DNA from: Antedon bifida
Lineage: Eukaryota; Echinodermata; Crinoidea; Comatulida; Antedonidae
DNA length: 64,000 nucleotides
Reading direction: 5' to 3'
Assembly (NCBI GenBank): GCA_963402885.1
Contig: OY727099.1
Span: forward strand, 2,420,501-2,484,500
The position numbers and the translations under genes are program-made. This document shows, one piece after another, positions 36,401 to 46,069 of the stretch; the first letter of the stretch is position 1, and each line of letters starts with the position of its first letter. The notes below the pieces were generated by a model, which worked only from the letters and a program-made list of their open reading frames with translations, did no database searches and was not told where the DNA came from.

Positions 36401-39400
36401 CCCTTGTTGAAGATCTTGAATTTATGTTTGTCACCTTTGAGAAGGATAGTAAACTTATACTTATCCTTGACAAGTTGCCTAAATATATAAAAACAAACAA
36501 GTACTATACCTCCAGGTAAATGGTTGGCCTATTTATTTATTCTATTTAATCTTTCAAACCATTACAGTAGTAATGTAAATTATTATAATTATTAAAACTC
36601 ATTTTTTTCATCTTTGAATATTGTGTTTTCAGTAGGCACTTTTTGAAACAGTGCCTCCTTCATTTGTTTTTGTATATTGAAAGAAAATATATTTGTTTAT
36701 GAATGAAAGAAATAAATGTCATTTTGATTGATTGATATGCAACATAAGCAATCATTTCAAAATTATTCTGTTGTAGTAAAATACTGCAGTAGCTACATTT
36801 CTTTACTGCAGTAATGTAATAATGATTTTATTTCATGAGCCACAGCAATAAACAGTGTATATGGTTATTCAAAAAAAATAATTGCATATGCAGGGTAAAA
36901 CTTCAACATGTAGTAACTGCAGTAGCATAATTTTTGACATGGTCAAAGTGATGTAATAATTGGAACACATAAGAAGTATTTAATAGTTTAGAAATTGTTT
37001 TTCAAATAGTTGTATTCTAATTGATTCTAGGTTGAAGTATTAGAAGATGAAACAGCCAGGCAAAGAAATACACCAAACAGGTAAATAAAACAATAATAAT
37101 TTAACTCTGCTACTGTGCAACCTTAAACCCTTAGAAGACAACTTACACTTGTAAGCGTTAAATATCATATTTTATTGTAGAACTAATGAATACGAGAAAA
37201 CAGTAAAACGATTATCAGATGAACTAGGTGTTGTTCGTGCTAAGTTAAGAGAGACTGAACTCGGTGCTTCCAAACCGTCACCTATGCTTCTACATCTCCA
37301 ACGAGAAATGGCTGAAATGAAGGTAATTGTTTTATGGCAAATGTACAATTGCTTAATCTTTTGCTCCAGATATTCAAATATAAAGCTTTGTCTATGCTAT
37401 CAAACATGTGACAAGAAAATGTGATGTGCCCATATATAGACATGATGATGTCATATGACTACCATATTTAGGCATATCACTACCATATTTGGGCACATCA
37501 CACTTTTTTTGTCAAACTAGTTTGATAGTGTAGACAGAGCTTTAGATAAGATGCAGAGCTCCTCTTGACCACCTAAGCCGACTTCGAATTGTGTGTTTTT
37601 GGAGCAAAATTCCGAGAGACTTCGAGTATGTACAGTTGTGTATCTTAATATTTCTGATAAGTACTTTAAGTGCTGTGTGCATTTGGTTGATGCTATATGC
37701 TATAGACCCTTCTGTATGCATCAAGACATTACCATATAAATCATCATTCGTACGATTCTGTATCTGTAGTCTTATCCAGTGTATTTGTTTGTCCATCATT
37801 TCTTATTACTTATTCTTGAGAAACACCCAAGTGTCTCCGGAACTGTAGTAACTTCATTCACATCAACAATAAACCTTGGTGTGTCCACAATGAGTTTTAC
37901 AAGTGGAGTGCATTTAAGTGTTCAACCCCAGTGTTTAAACTCTGGAGTAGTTTGATTTTTTAAAATTCATGTTAAATAAAACACTAGTGTTGACTCCATG
38001 GTGTGTACAAAATCGTTAAAGCGGTAATATACATTATTTTCTTGATCAGTATCTTGATATACTCCTATCCACTTAAATTCTTCATAACTATTTTAGTTCA
38101 TTCCCAAAGATCTTCTTTTCTCTTATAGGCACAGCACAGAATGCAAGTGGAGTTAGAACAGCAGAAGTCAAAAGAAGCACAGGAACAAGTGAAACGCACT
38201 GCATCAATGGAGGAACAACGAGTGGCTGGGTTAGAGGCTAAACTCTCAGAACTCTCTGATGTCGTCGGAAACTACTCCAGAGTTCGACAACAGGATCAGC
38301 TGGCTATACAGTAAGTTGATTACTAGAAAATAATTATAACTTTATAATACAGTCAACTCTTCCCATACCAGACTCTCTGAAAACCAAAAAATCTCCCAAT
38401 ACCAGACTTTTCTTTGGGACCAAAATGTCCCAAATTCTATTTTACCATTGAACACACATTCTGAATACCAGAATTTCTGGAAAATCAGACATATTGGTAT
38501 TGGGAAAGTTGACTGTAATAATAACTATTTGTTATTTCAGTGTATATTATTATAAGAAATTACGTAATTTCAGGCGATTAAAAGAGAGAATTACCCAGCT
38601 AGATTTGGAGAATACAGCCTTGGCACGAGCAGCCAATAAGAGTGAGAAGATGGGTGATGACCTAGATGAAACAGCCAGTGTCCCAGAGATATTGGAGCGA
38701 ATAACCAAGTATAAAGGACTCATGAAACTGGCTTATCAGAGAGAAGAAAAACCTGTTGATGTTGATGGCAAGTAGTTTTTATTATGTGACTCTTTGAACA
38801 GTTTATAATGGTTTATCAAGCGGACATACTGAAATGATTTTATCATCTTGTTATTTGTTGTAATAAAGGTAAAGGTAAAGGTATTCATAATAGATCTGAG
38901 GTCACCACTCAATCAGCCATCTTTTAAACATGGCTAACATGTATTGGCATACAGGGGTAGCCCCATCTCTTCTAAAAGACTGGGTTCTTGTAAGAGCACA
39001 TGAGGCAAATGTGTACACCTTACATCCAGTTTAATTTCTTTATCCGACAAGACTTGTTCTACAACCAGAACTGTTGTCTAAGAGTCCTTGAACCTGTTAT
39101 CATTGCTGTTGTTTTCGGTGCCTTAAATGTGAATTACTTGATAATTGTCAAAGTGGTGTACTGTAGACTGTAATTCTAGTGTGTTGTTCTTAGGGGTTTT
39201 TCTAGAATGAAATAAAATGATATACTGTATAAAGATTACAACATTACTTGTAGAACTACAACTGAAACATGCTTCTTTTTTAGAAATCTGTAATATAGAT
39301 GACTACTCAAGTTTGGATAGTCAAAATCAGCATCATGCATGTCAACAGGAACTGAAACAGCTTAAGGATGAATTTGAAAGGTATAAGATGAGAGCACAGA

Positions 39401-42400
39401 GTGTACTGAAGAGTAAAAATACCAGGGTTAGTATACAACAACAAAAACCACCACTTTTAATATAATCTCTGTTACGCTCTGTCTACACTATCAATTATGT
39501 GATATAAAAAAATGTGATGTGACCATATATGGACTTGATGATGTCATATCACTACCATATTTGGGTACATCACTACCATAGTTGGGCATATCAAACTTTT
39601 TTTGTCAAACTAATTTGATAGTGTAGACAGAGCTTTAGGCTTGGTTCTCACTTGGAAGCAACACAACGACGTAGGAACAACCAAAGTTGAGGTGACCAAT
39701 CACAATCGGATGATCCATCACATTGTGATTGGTCAGTGGTATTTATATTTTAATTGAAACTTATGCACATTTTTTATTCCTCCTCTCTTGTGATTTTCCT
39801 CTCTTTAAACACTATGCAGAATACATTCAATTATTTATGAACCAATATTATTGTGATATTTTTTATTTAGTAATTCCAGTTTTAGAAGCTTGTGGATGAT
39901 TGTGAAAAACTATATATAGATTATTGTACAATCTATTTAAGGTTAAAAACAATTGTCAATTCTAAATAATAGCTGTATGTGGCCATTTAGTACCTATACA
40001 ACATCAATGTTTCTTCTTTCTCTAAGCTGCGAGTAACTTGTCAATTACATTTTAAAACTATTTAATAATTTATCGTGCTTATCAACTAAGTCTCATTTGA
40101 GGCATAGGTAGTGGAGTTGAAAGAGTTACAACCCTGACACTAGGTCAGGATTAAACCCCGGACCTTGAGATTGGAAGGCAAGCATGTTAACCACCAAGCT
40201 ACAGCTCCACTACAACATTTTTCTTCATCTCTTGTAGGACACCACAAGCAATATGGAGATAGATGGTCTGCAGACACAGCTAAGTGACATGAAAGACAGG
40301 ATTGTGGTGCTAAGACAACAACTAGATGACCAAGAGGATGAACATAAAAACAAGGTAAACCGAGGTGTAAAAACAAATCTTAGTGATTACTGATCATTAC
40401 ATATTCATAATCAAAATCGTAATCTTCAGCAACATCACCAACATAATCATTATCCCATCATCACACTATTCAATCAATCTTTTATTTCGGAATCTCTGGT
40501 CCATAGAAAGTAAAATTACAAATAAATTTTTTTTTGACTAATTACTACAAGATGACGTGATCTCATCTCAGGATGGCATTCCACCTGGAGAGCATCTTTG
40601 ACTTATATACATATACTTATATATATAAATCCAAAGACAAATTACTGAAAAAATGACAATGCTGTGGGTATCAGTGGCTGGATCGCAATGGAGATACAAA
40701 AAAAAAGCGAAAAGCTAAATCAAAATGATAAAGTAAAACAGCCAGAAAAGTTAGCAGACCTTTCGGGCAACAATATATATATGTAATTGTTGAGACTAAA
40801 CATTTTTACTGGAATTAAGTCCAGACATCAGGCTATATATCAATTTTCTTAAAAATTCATAAAAAGAAGGAATTCTACATTTCGTAAACTGACTTATTTA
40901 TGTTGCCATCCTTAGTAGTAAGTAAGTAAATACCAAAAAGTGATTTGTTTGCAGATATTAAAGATGGAGGCTGCAATGAAAAAGATAAAAGATGGCCACA
41001 AATCTGAAATATCCCAAGCTCAGTATGAATTTAAGGTTGGAATCACAACTATTACTATTTCTTTAAAATAAAAAATAACATGTTTATTTTTAAACACAAT
41101 TTTTAGTTTCAAATCCTTCTGTATTATATATGTGGATTAAGAGCCAGAGGATTTCTTTTATTTTTAATTTACTATCCATCTTTGTGCTCTCAAGATTTAG
41201 TGGTCAATTTGCATGCTGCCAGGTGTGGAGAGTGTGGGTTGTTGTTCTACTCAAGAAGAACTTGTTATAAAGTTGTTATTAACTGTTCTATTGTATTAAG
41301 ACTACTTAAACTAATTGTTTAATTGATTTATAATTTAGCAAAGATCGGCCGAGATGGAGCAGCAGATTCACAAACAGCGTGATCGCACACTTGCCTTGCT
41401 CTCAGATAAAGATAAGGAAATTGAAAACTTAAAGCAACAACTTCATCCACATAATATTCCACCTTTCCAAAGGTAATCCTAGAATTATTTTATAGGCATG
41501 TATTTAAAGCCAATATTGATTGCCTGGATTTGGATGATTTATATTGGGATGATTACATTATATACATTTAGTATAGTGCCTTTTTATACTACGATTTACA
41601 ATTCAAGTTACAATTTGAAAATAGGTTTTAAGATTCAATTTCAATAATTTAATTTCATTTCGATCCTCAAAGTAGTTTGTGTGATAATTCCACCAATATG
41701 AGCCAATACAGCTTTTTATGTTCCATCTCTGAAAATGTAATCCAGCTTTTCTGATAGAAGCTGTCATAATTACAACTTCAGGTTCAACTCTCCTCCGAGG
41801 GATACTCTGTATATAGGTAGTAGGTCTTTTAAGTAATTTGGACCTCCACCCAGCACAAGACGATGATTCAATATATAATATGTATAGATTAAAATATTTC
41901 AATATATTTAACAAAGTTACTTATGCTGGGTAATCGGATATTGACGTATAATTGTTTTCTATATACAGTGATGCAAGCCCGTCTTCCAGATCTTCCAGTG
42001 TATTTACAGATAATGATGATGAGCATGATGATCCACATGCTGTTCAAGCTGAAGCCACTGTCACACAGCTGCATAACAGACAGTCAGCTGCACTAGTGAG
42101 TCTTAAGCTTTTCTCAATTGCAAACACAAAATATCGGTATCCTTATTGTCAAAAAAATAATAAAGTATAACAGCGTCAATCGGTTGAACTGGTATTTAGA
42201 TAGGTTAAAAAAAGTCATGCACACGAAATAATACAAAATATAAAAAGTAAAAAATGGACCGCCATATGACTAGCACCCAAGTTTCATTCATGTGTTTGCC
42301 CACCACCACATAGAAGACAGTAGAAGAACCAGGACTATCCCCTTATTGAAAATTCTGTTTACAAACTCTATAATTTCAGTTATATATAAAAGAAATACAT

Positions 42401-44307
42401 TTTTAGGTATATCCTTACTTGCAAGTCAAAGAGATGTCAGGAATTCAAATAAAAAAAACATTAATAGTTTGCTACATAAATCAGTTGAATCCATCATATG
42501 ACTCCAGTTGCACATGTAGTTTTAATAGCAAATTTATAAAAGTGTCTATAGCTTGTTTTAAATAAGATTTCTCACTCTTTACAAGGATCTAAATCTGAAG
42601 CCTATATCTAACATCAGATGTCCAAACTAACCAGCATTACATCTATGACTGGATGACTTGTTGGGTGCAAGAACGCTAGTTGACCATACCCAGTACTGTC
42701 TTGATTAACAAACTAATGTTTATATGGTTATAATTTTGCAGATGAAGGGTGTTGGAACAGCTTCGTTACTGCACTATGCAGAAGAACAGTCAAGAAAAGA
42801 GGTTGAATTGACGATTATTAAGAGAAAGAAGTTAGAACTAGAAACAGCCTTACGACAACTACAGGAGAAACATGCTGCAAGTCAGGAGACCCACCAAAAC
42901 GAGGTGGGGAAATTGAAAGAAGAAGTGCAAAAATGGAAACGAAATCGGTATGATATACTTATAGAGTATTAAATAGATCAAAATAACTTACCTCACCTTA
43001 ATGACTTCGTCATGTGTTACAATGAAACATGATAAAAGTCAGGAGACCCACCAAAATGAGGTGGAGAAATTGAAAGAAGAAGTGCAAAAATGGAAACGAA
43101 ATCGGTATGATATATGTGCAGAGTATTAAATAGATAAATTACATTGCCTTAAGCTCTGTCTACACTATCAACCTTTATGTGACATAAAATATGATGTCAT
43201 ATCACTACCATATTGGGCACATCACACTTTTGATAGTGTAGACAGATCTTTAGTGAAAAGATCATGTGTTACAACAATACAAGATATAAGTTGATAGGTA
43301 AATGATAATAATTCATTAAATTCCATTTCATAGTAGATTGATAGATTTTATTCTCATAATTATTTTTCTTGAGTAATACGTTTTGAAATTTTTATTGACA
43401 CAGGTCTAGAGAAGGCACGAACCTAGAGTATTTAAAGAATGTTGTGTTGGGCTATATACAAACAGATGATTTCTCCAGTAAACAAAGTTTGCTCCATGTC
43501 ATCGCTACAATTCTACATTTTAGTCCCAAAGAGGTAAGTCAGTTTGAGAAAAGATTAGAATTGTCAAGAATAAATTTGCAAGATTAAAGTAGTCAAGAAT
43601 AAAATTTTCAAGAGTAAAATTGTCAAGATTAAAATTGTCAAGTCTAAAATTGTTAAGAATAAAATTGTCAGGATTAAAATTGTCTGGAGTAAAATTGCCA
43701 AGATTAAAATTGTCACAAGTAAAAGTTAAAGAGTAAAATTGTCAAGATTAAAATTTCAAGAGTAAAATTGTCAAGAGTAAAATTGTCAAGATTAAAATTG
43801 TCAAGAGTAAAATTGTCAAGAGTAAAATTGTCAAGATTAAAATTTCAAGAATAAAATTATTGAAGAGCAAAATTATCGAAGAGTAACATTTTCAAGAGTA
43901 AAAGGTAAGATCAAGTTGCTGTAATTGAATGCTATTGTTGCACTATAAATTAAACTACACATTCATATTCAGAAGTCTTGTAAACCTATTAATCGTATAT
44001 GGTAGAGTCCTTGGTTAGAGGACAATTAAACTACATTCACACTTATCCCTTTCACAGAACTGATGATGGAGCTGTTTTGTTAAATAATGGAAAATCCTAT
44101 AGAGAATTATATTATATAGTATTATAGGATTATACTTGGATTACTTTACCAATGTAAACAAACAAATGTGTGTGTATGAATTTAGTCTAAAGTAGGAAGG
44201 TGGGGTTATAGTCAAATATGTTTATTACTATACTTTTAAAATCAAATTTGTTTATTTTTCAGGTTGATAATGTAACTAAGAAATTGGCAGCAGGCTGGTG
44301 GGGCTAA
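30406..44307 (+). CDS. GCC1: GRIP and coiled-coil domain-containing protein 1 (GCC88-type golgin)
   Basis: Sixteen coding exons: 30406-30490, 31589-31734, 32829-32981, 35188-35406, 37031-37080, 37181-37322, 38129-38310, 38574-38767, 39284-39426, 40238-40354, 40955-41035, 41339-41472, 41969-42095, 42742-42947, 43404-43533 and 44263-44307. All phases join, giving 717 aa (human GCC1 is 775). N-terminal DVVKAYKGLLKEKEALEA, central DHAVMLRELQTLLAQERT and QQELKQLKDEFERYKMRAQ are diagnostic of GCC1. Nearly all of residues 80-545 and 595-660 is charged coiled coil. The C-terminal GRIP domain (about 664-711) has the key Tyr at 669 (NLEYLKN) and ATILHFSPKE. GRIP domains bind Arl1-GTP at the trans-Golgi network, so the role is tethering of endosome-to-Golgi vesicles. 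Intron 8 uses a GC donor. The introns hold many transposons and two minisatellites. Confidence 0.96.
31866..32735 (+). repeat. 48-bp minisatellite in GCC1 intron 2, about 18 units
   Basis: The unit reads ACTTTCACCCACATTAATCC, TCTCCTGACTCCATTTCTGA, GCACCCAA. It varies by point changes only and keeps period 48, so long minus-strand frames arise by chance (W-V-K-V-W-V-L-R-N-type repeats). The plus strand is pyrimidine-rich and stops about 95 bp before exon 3. Confidence 0.9.
33025..33110 (-). repeat. SINE family 2, copy 1 (partial)
   Basis: On the minus strand it reads GGAGCAATAGCTTGGTGGTT, then CTTGCCTTCCAA, then a decayed B box. It matches the better copy at 40.1 kb and lies in GCC1 intron 3. 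Confidence 0.55.
33945..34150 (-). repeat. SINE family 1, copy 3
   Basis: An inverted copy in GCC1 intron 3: TTCTTTAAAGTGTACACAGG, TTATCCGAGAAAACTTATTC, then the tRNA-like part with GTTAAAGCAGGGG. Diverged from the 2.9-kb copy. Confidence 0.65.
35422..35588. mobile_element. MITE family B, copy 1
   Basis: A 167-bp element with a perfect terminal repeat: TACAGTCAACTCTCCCAATA at the left and its inverse at the right, and terminal TA dinucleotides as in Tc1/mariner-type insertions. It starts only 15 bp after the GCC1 exon 4 donor. Confidence 0.85.
36231..36329 (+). repeat. 50-bp tandem duplication
   Basis: Two copies of TTGTGGCTTCTCCYTGCTCT, ATCAATGWTAGGCAGGTGAA, TGTTCTTTA follow each other directly in GCC1 intron 4, with only a few differences. 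Confidence 0.8.
36640..36735 (+). repeat. probable LINE 3' tail
   Basis: It ends AAATAAATGTCATTTTGATT plus GATTGAT, the style of short tandem tail left by CR1/L2-type LINEs. Only the tail is visible, in GCC1 intron 4. Confidence 0.3.
37381..37545 (-). mobile_element. MITE family A, copy 8 (GCC1 intron 6)
   Basis: Full-length element with the left end TCTATGCTATCAAAC and the right end AGTTTGATAGTGTAGACAGA, in inverse orientation to copies 1 and 3-7. It lies 58 bp after the exon 6 donor. Confidence 0.8.
38348..38517. mobile_element. MITE family B, copy 2 (GCC1 intron 7)
   Basis: A 170-bp element: TACAGTCAACTCTTCCCATA at the left and TATTGGGAAAGTTGACTGTA at the right. It fills most of the 263-bp intron 7 and ends 56 bp before the acceptor used for exon 8. 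Confidence 0.8.
38865..39125 (-). repeat. SINE family 1, copy 4 (GCC1 intron 8)
   Basis: An inverted SINE body: GGGGTAGCCCCATCTCTTCT, TTTATCCGACAAGACTTGTT, and TCCTTGAACCTG as a decayed B box. It occupies about half of the GC-AG intron. Confidence 0.6.
39472..39637 (-). mobile_element. MITE family A, copy 9 (GCC1 intron 9)
   Basis: Both ends are present (CTGTCTACACTATCAATTAT and AATTTGATAGTGTAGACAGA). A family D fragment follows directly at 39636. Confidence 0.8.
39636..39735 (+). mobile_element. MITE family D fragment
   Basis: Begins GGCTTGGTTCTCACTTGGAA and contains GTGACCAATCACAATC and TTGTGATTGGTCA. Related to the units at 18.0 kb and 62.7 kb in inverse orientation. It abuts a family A MITE. 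Confidence 0.5.
40105..40215 (-). repeat. SINE family 2, copy 2 (GCC1 intron 9)
   Basis: On the minus strand: GGAGCTGTAGCTTGGTGGTT (A-box region), then CCGGGGTTTAATCCTGACC (B-box region), at tRNA spacing. The plus-strand flank GTGGAGTTGAAAGAGTTACA is a partial inverse of the end. It lies just before exon 10. Confidence 0.6.
40661..40772 (+). repeat. Penelope-like terminal repeat fragment, copy 1
   Basis: Shares TAAATCAAAATGATAAAGTA, AAACAGCCAGAAAAGTTAGC and CTTTCGGGCAAC with the copy at 45.5 kb. Its left half (GCTGTGGGTATCAGTGGCTG) is inverted relative to that copy. The class is inferred from the end sequence only. Confidence 0.45.
42879..43135 (+). repeat. 100-bp tandem duplication of the 3' half of GCC1 exon 14
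   Basis: Bases 42879-42978 (the last 69 bp of exon 14, its donor and 31 bp of intron) recur at 43036-43135 with few changes. The copied exon part stays open and keeps the GTATGA donor, but a good acceptor before it is lacking. It is probably a dead duplicate in intron 14. Confidence 0.85.
43149..43253 (-). mobile_element. MITE family A, copy 10 (GCC1 intron 14, internally deleted)
   Basis: A short copy of about 105 bp: the left end CTGTCTACACTATCAACCTT follows TTAA, and the right end reads TTTGATAGTGTAGACAGATC. The right arm lost the TTTTTGTCAAACTAG part. Confidence 0.75.
43558..43910 (+). repeat. 14-15-bp tandem array in GCC1 intron 15
   Basis: About two dozen units of the type TCAAGAGTAAAATTG or TCAAGATTAAAATTG, with units of 13-16 bp. 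It starts 25 bp after the exon 15 donor. Confidence 0.85.
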
Positions 44308-45015
44308 TAATATACAGTACAAGATATATAACTTATGTAAAACTTTATCTAATGTCCTTACTGTTTTGTTTTTGAAAGATTGGCATTAAAATATTATATT
44401 TATATAACTTACTTATTGCTTATTCAGCATTATTTATCATTTGAATATTTGTTTTTAATTACCTAATTTGGATTTTCTTTGAGCATTGATACTGTAATTG
44501 ATTTTAATTAAGATGAAATTTGGGACCATTCTATTTTAAATTGTTAATATCTATAAAAAATATAAATCACATTTTGTATCAGATTTAGACAAAAACTCTT
44601 TCGGTGACATGGAAATGTTATGATAGTTTCAAATGGTACTTATTGGTTTATCTTTACACAGGGTGCTAGGAAGAAGATCTCGCGTTATAATATTATAAGT
44701 TATTGTATAATTCATCATAAATTATCTAAAGTTTTAATATTTGATTAGCTATTTTATGGACTGTAGTAATATATAATTTAATTGTGAAACGAGCAGGAGG
44801 GACTCGGATGGTCTTTTTTGAAGGCTCACCGCCTAAATATTGTACTATACCCTGTGTAAACGCTTGTAAAGAATCTCAACCATTAGTCGACAGATTCGCT
44901 GATATACTCAACATCAATCAACAATATTATTCTGAAATATATGTTTCAATTTTGTTTTTGTTCTTGTTGAACTTAAAGAGTACTCTTGTTAAATCCATTG
45001 AATTATTTATTTTTT

Positions 45016-45041
45016 AATAAAGTGTATCTAAGGATAATAAA
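45016..45041 (+). other. candidate GCC1 polyadenylation signals
   Basis: Two AATAAA hexamers (45016-45021 and 45036-45041) lie about 0.7 kb after the GCC1 stop, on the coding strand. Which one, if either, is used cannot be told. Confidence 0.4.
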
Positions 45042-46069
45042 GTGTATTATGGTTTTAACTGTTTTTTAACGACTTTCCGTAACAATTCTCGCAGAACCTC
45101 TTCCTTCCTTTGAATGCTGTCATTATTATAGTATAGTATTTTTATTATATAAAGCATAGTCGTTCAGGTTAAAGTTAACTGTCAGCGTTAATCTTCAACT
45201 TGCATACCACGTCTCTGTGTCTTTATCATCATCATTTAATAACCTTTCTTCCTCCTCCTTCTGTTATTAATAATTTTTCATTCATGTATTGTAGTGGAAA
45301 CCAAAAACAAATACTGTAGTTTATTTAACATTTTTTATTATTAATGCACTTGTTGAAAAAAAACCAAAAACACAACTATTAGGATAAGCACGTCCAGATA
45401 ATAACTTACAATTTACAAATTTATATATATATATAACTTTATACTTTATCGTTTCGATCTGGCTTTTCACTTTTTTTTTTGTATCTCCATTGAGATCCAG
45501 CCACTGATACCCACAGCATAAGCGAAAGGCTAAATCAAAATGATAAAGTAAAACAGCCAGAAAAGTTAGCAGAGCTTTCGGGCAACACTAGCCCTTCATC
45601 AGTGTATATATATATACTGTATATTTATATATTGCCATATTTTATTATATTTACAAACTATATATTTTTACTAAAAATAGCATTATAATTTCATAAGATT
45701 AAAAACGTATTGAAACTGTGTTAGTTTCGGTTGATAACAGCTACCATGAAAAACATTTCCTCAAACTCTGTATATTTGTAGTTTGAATAGATTTTTGTTT
45801 CTTCAATATGTGCTTTGGCCTGATATGCTAAATTACTGATGGCATCATTGTGTCTATATTATTTTTGTGAGCTTGTGCTTTAAAAAAATAAAAAATAATT
45901 ATTTTATGACATGAACCTACATATAAATGGTATTATGCTATATAAAATGATTGGTTGAATTTGGTTTCTATATTTTTCAAACGATACAATATTGTGTTGT
46001 GTCCTCTCTGTGAAACAATGTTCTTTTTTTTACTGTAAGTTTTCGAAAAAAAAGTGGTTTAGTTCCTGA
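45042..46069. other. spacer between GCC1 and the Ig-receptor cluster
   Basis: The part after about 45280 (GTAGTGGAAACCAAAAACAA onwards) resembles the 3' flanks of the receptor genes at 49.0, 53.5 and 56.2 kb, so it belongs to the cluster's repeating unit. A Penelope-like fragment sits inside at 45.45-45.60 kb. No other gene is seen. Confidence 0.45.
45448..45603 (-). repeat. Penelope-like terminal repeat with hammerhead-like core, copy 2
   Basis: On the minus strand the end reads CTGATGA, then a GGGC/GCCC hairpin, then GAAA and the short AGC-TCT-GCT hairpin before A. This order matches a hammerhead ribozyme core with the minimal stem III known in Penelope-like elements. Stem I is not paired in this copy, and one extra A sits at the base of stem II, so activity is doubtful. 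The rest matches the 40.7-kb copy, with one half inverted. Confidence 0.4.

Noticed and set aside
37542-37848. Overlapping 85-codon frames on both strands
   Set aside because: Intronic sequence right after a MITE; the hydrophobic plus-strand frame has no family signature.
43036-43107. Alternative GCC1 exon 14b
   Set aside because: The donor is kept but no polypyrimidine/AG acceptor precedes it, and it starts mid-exon.
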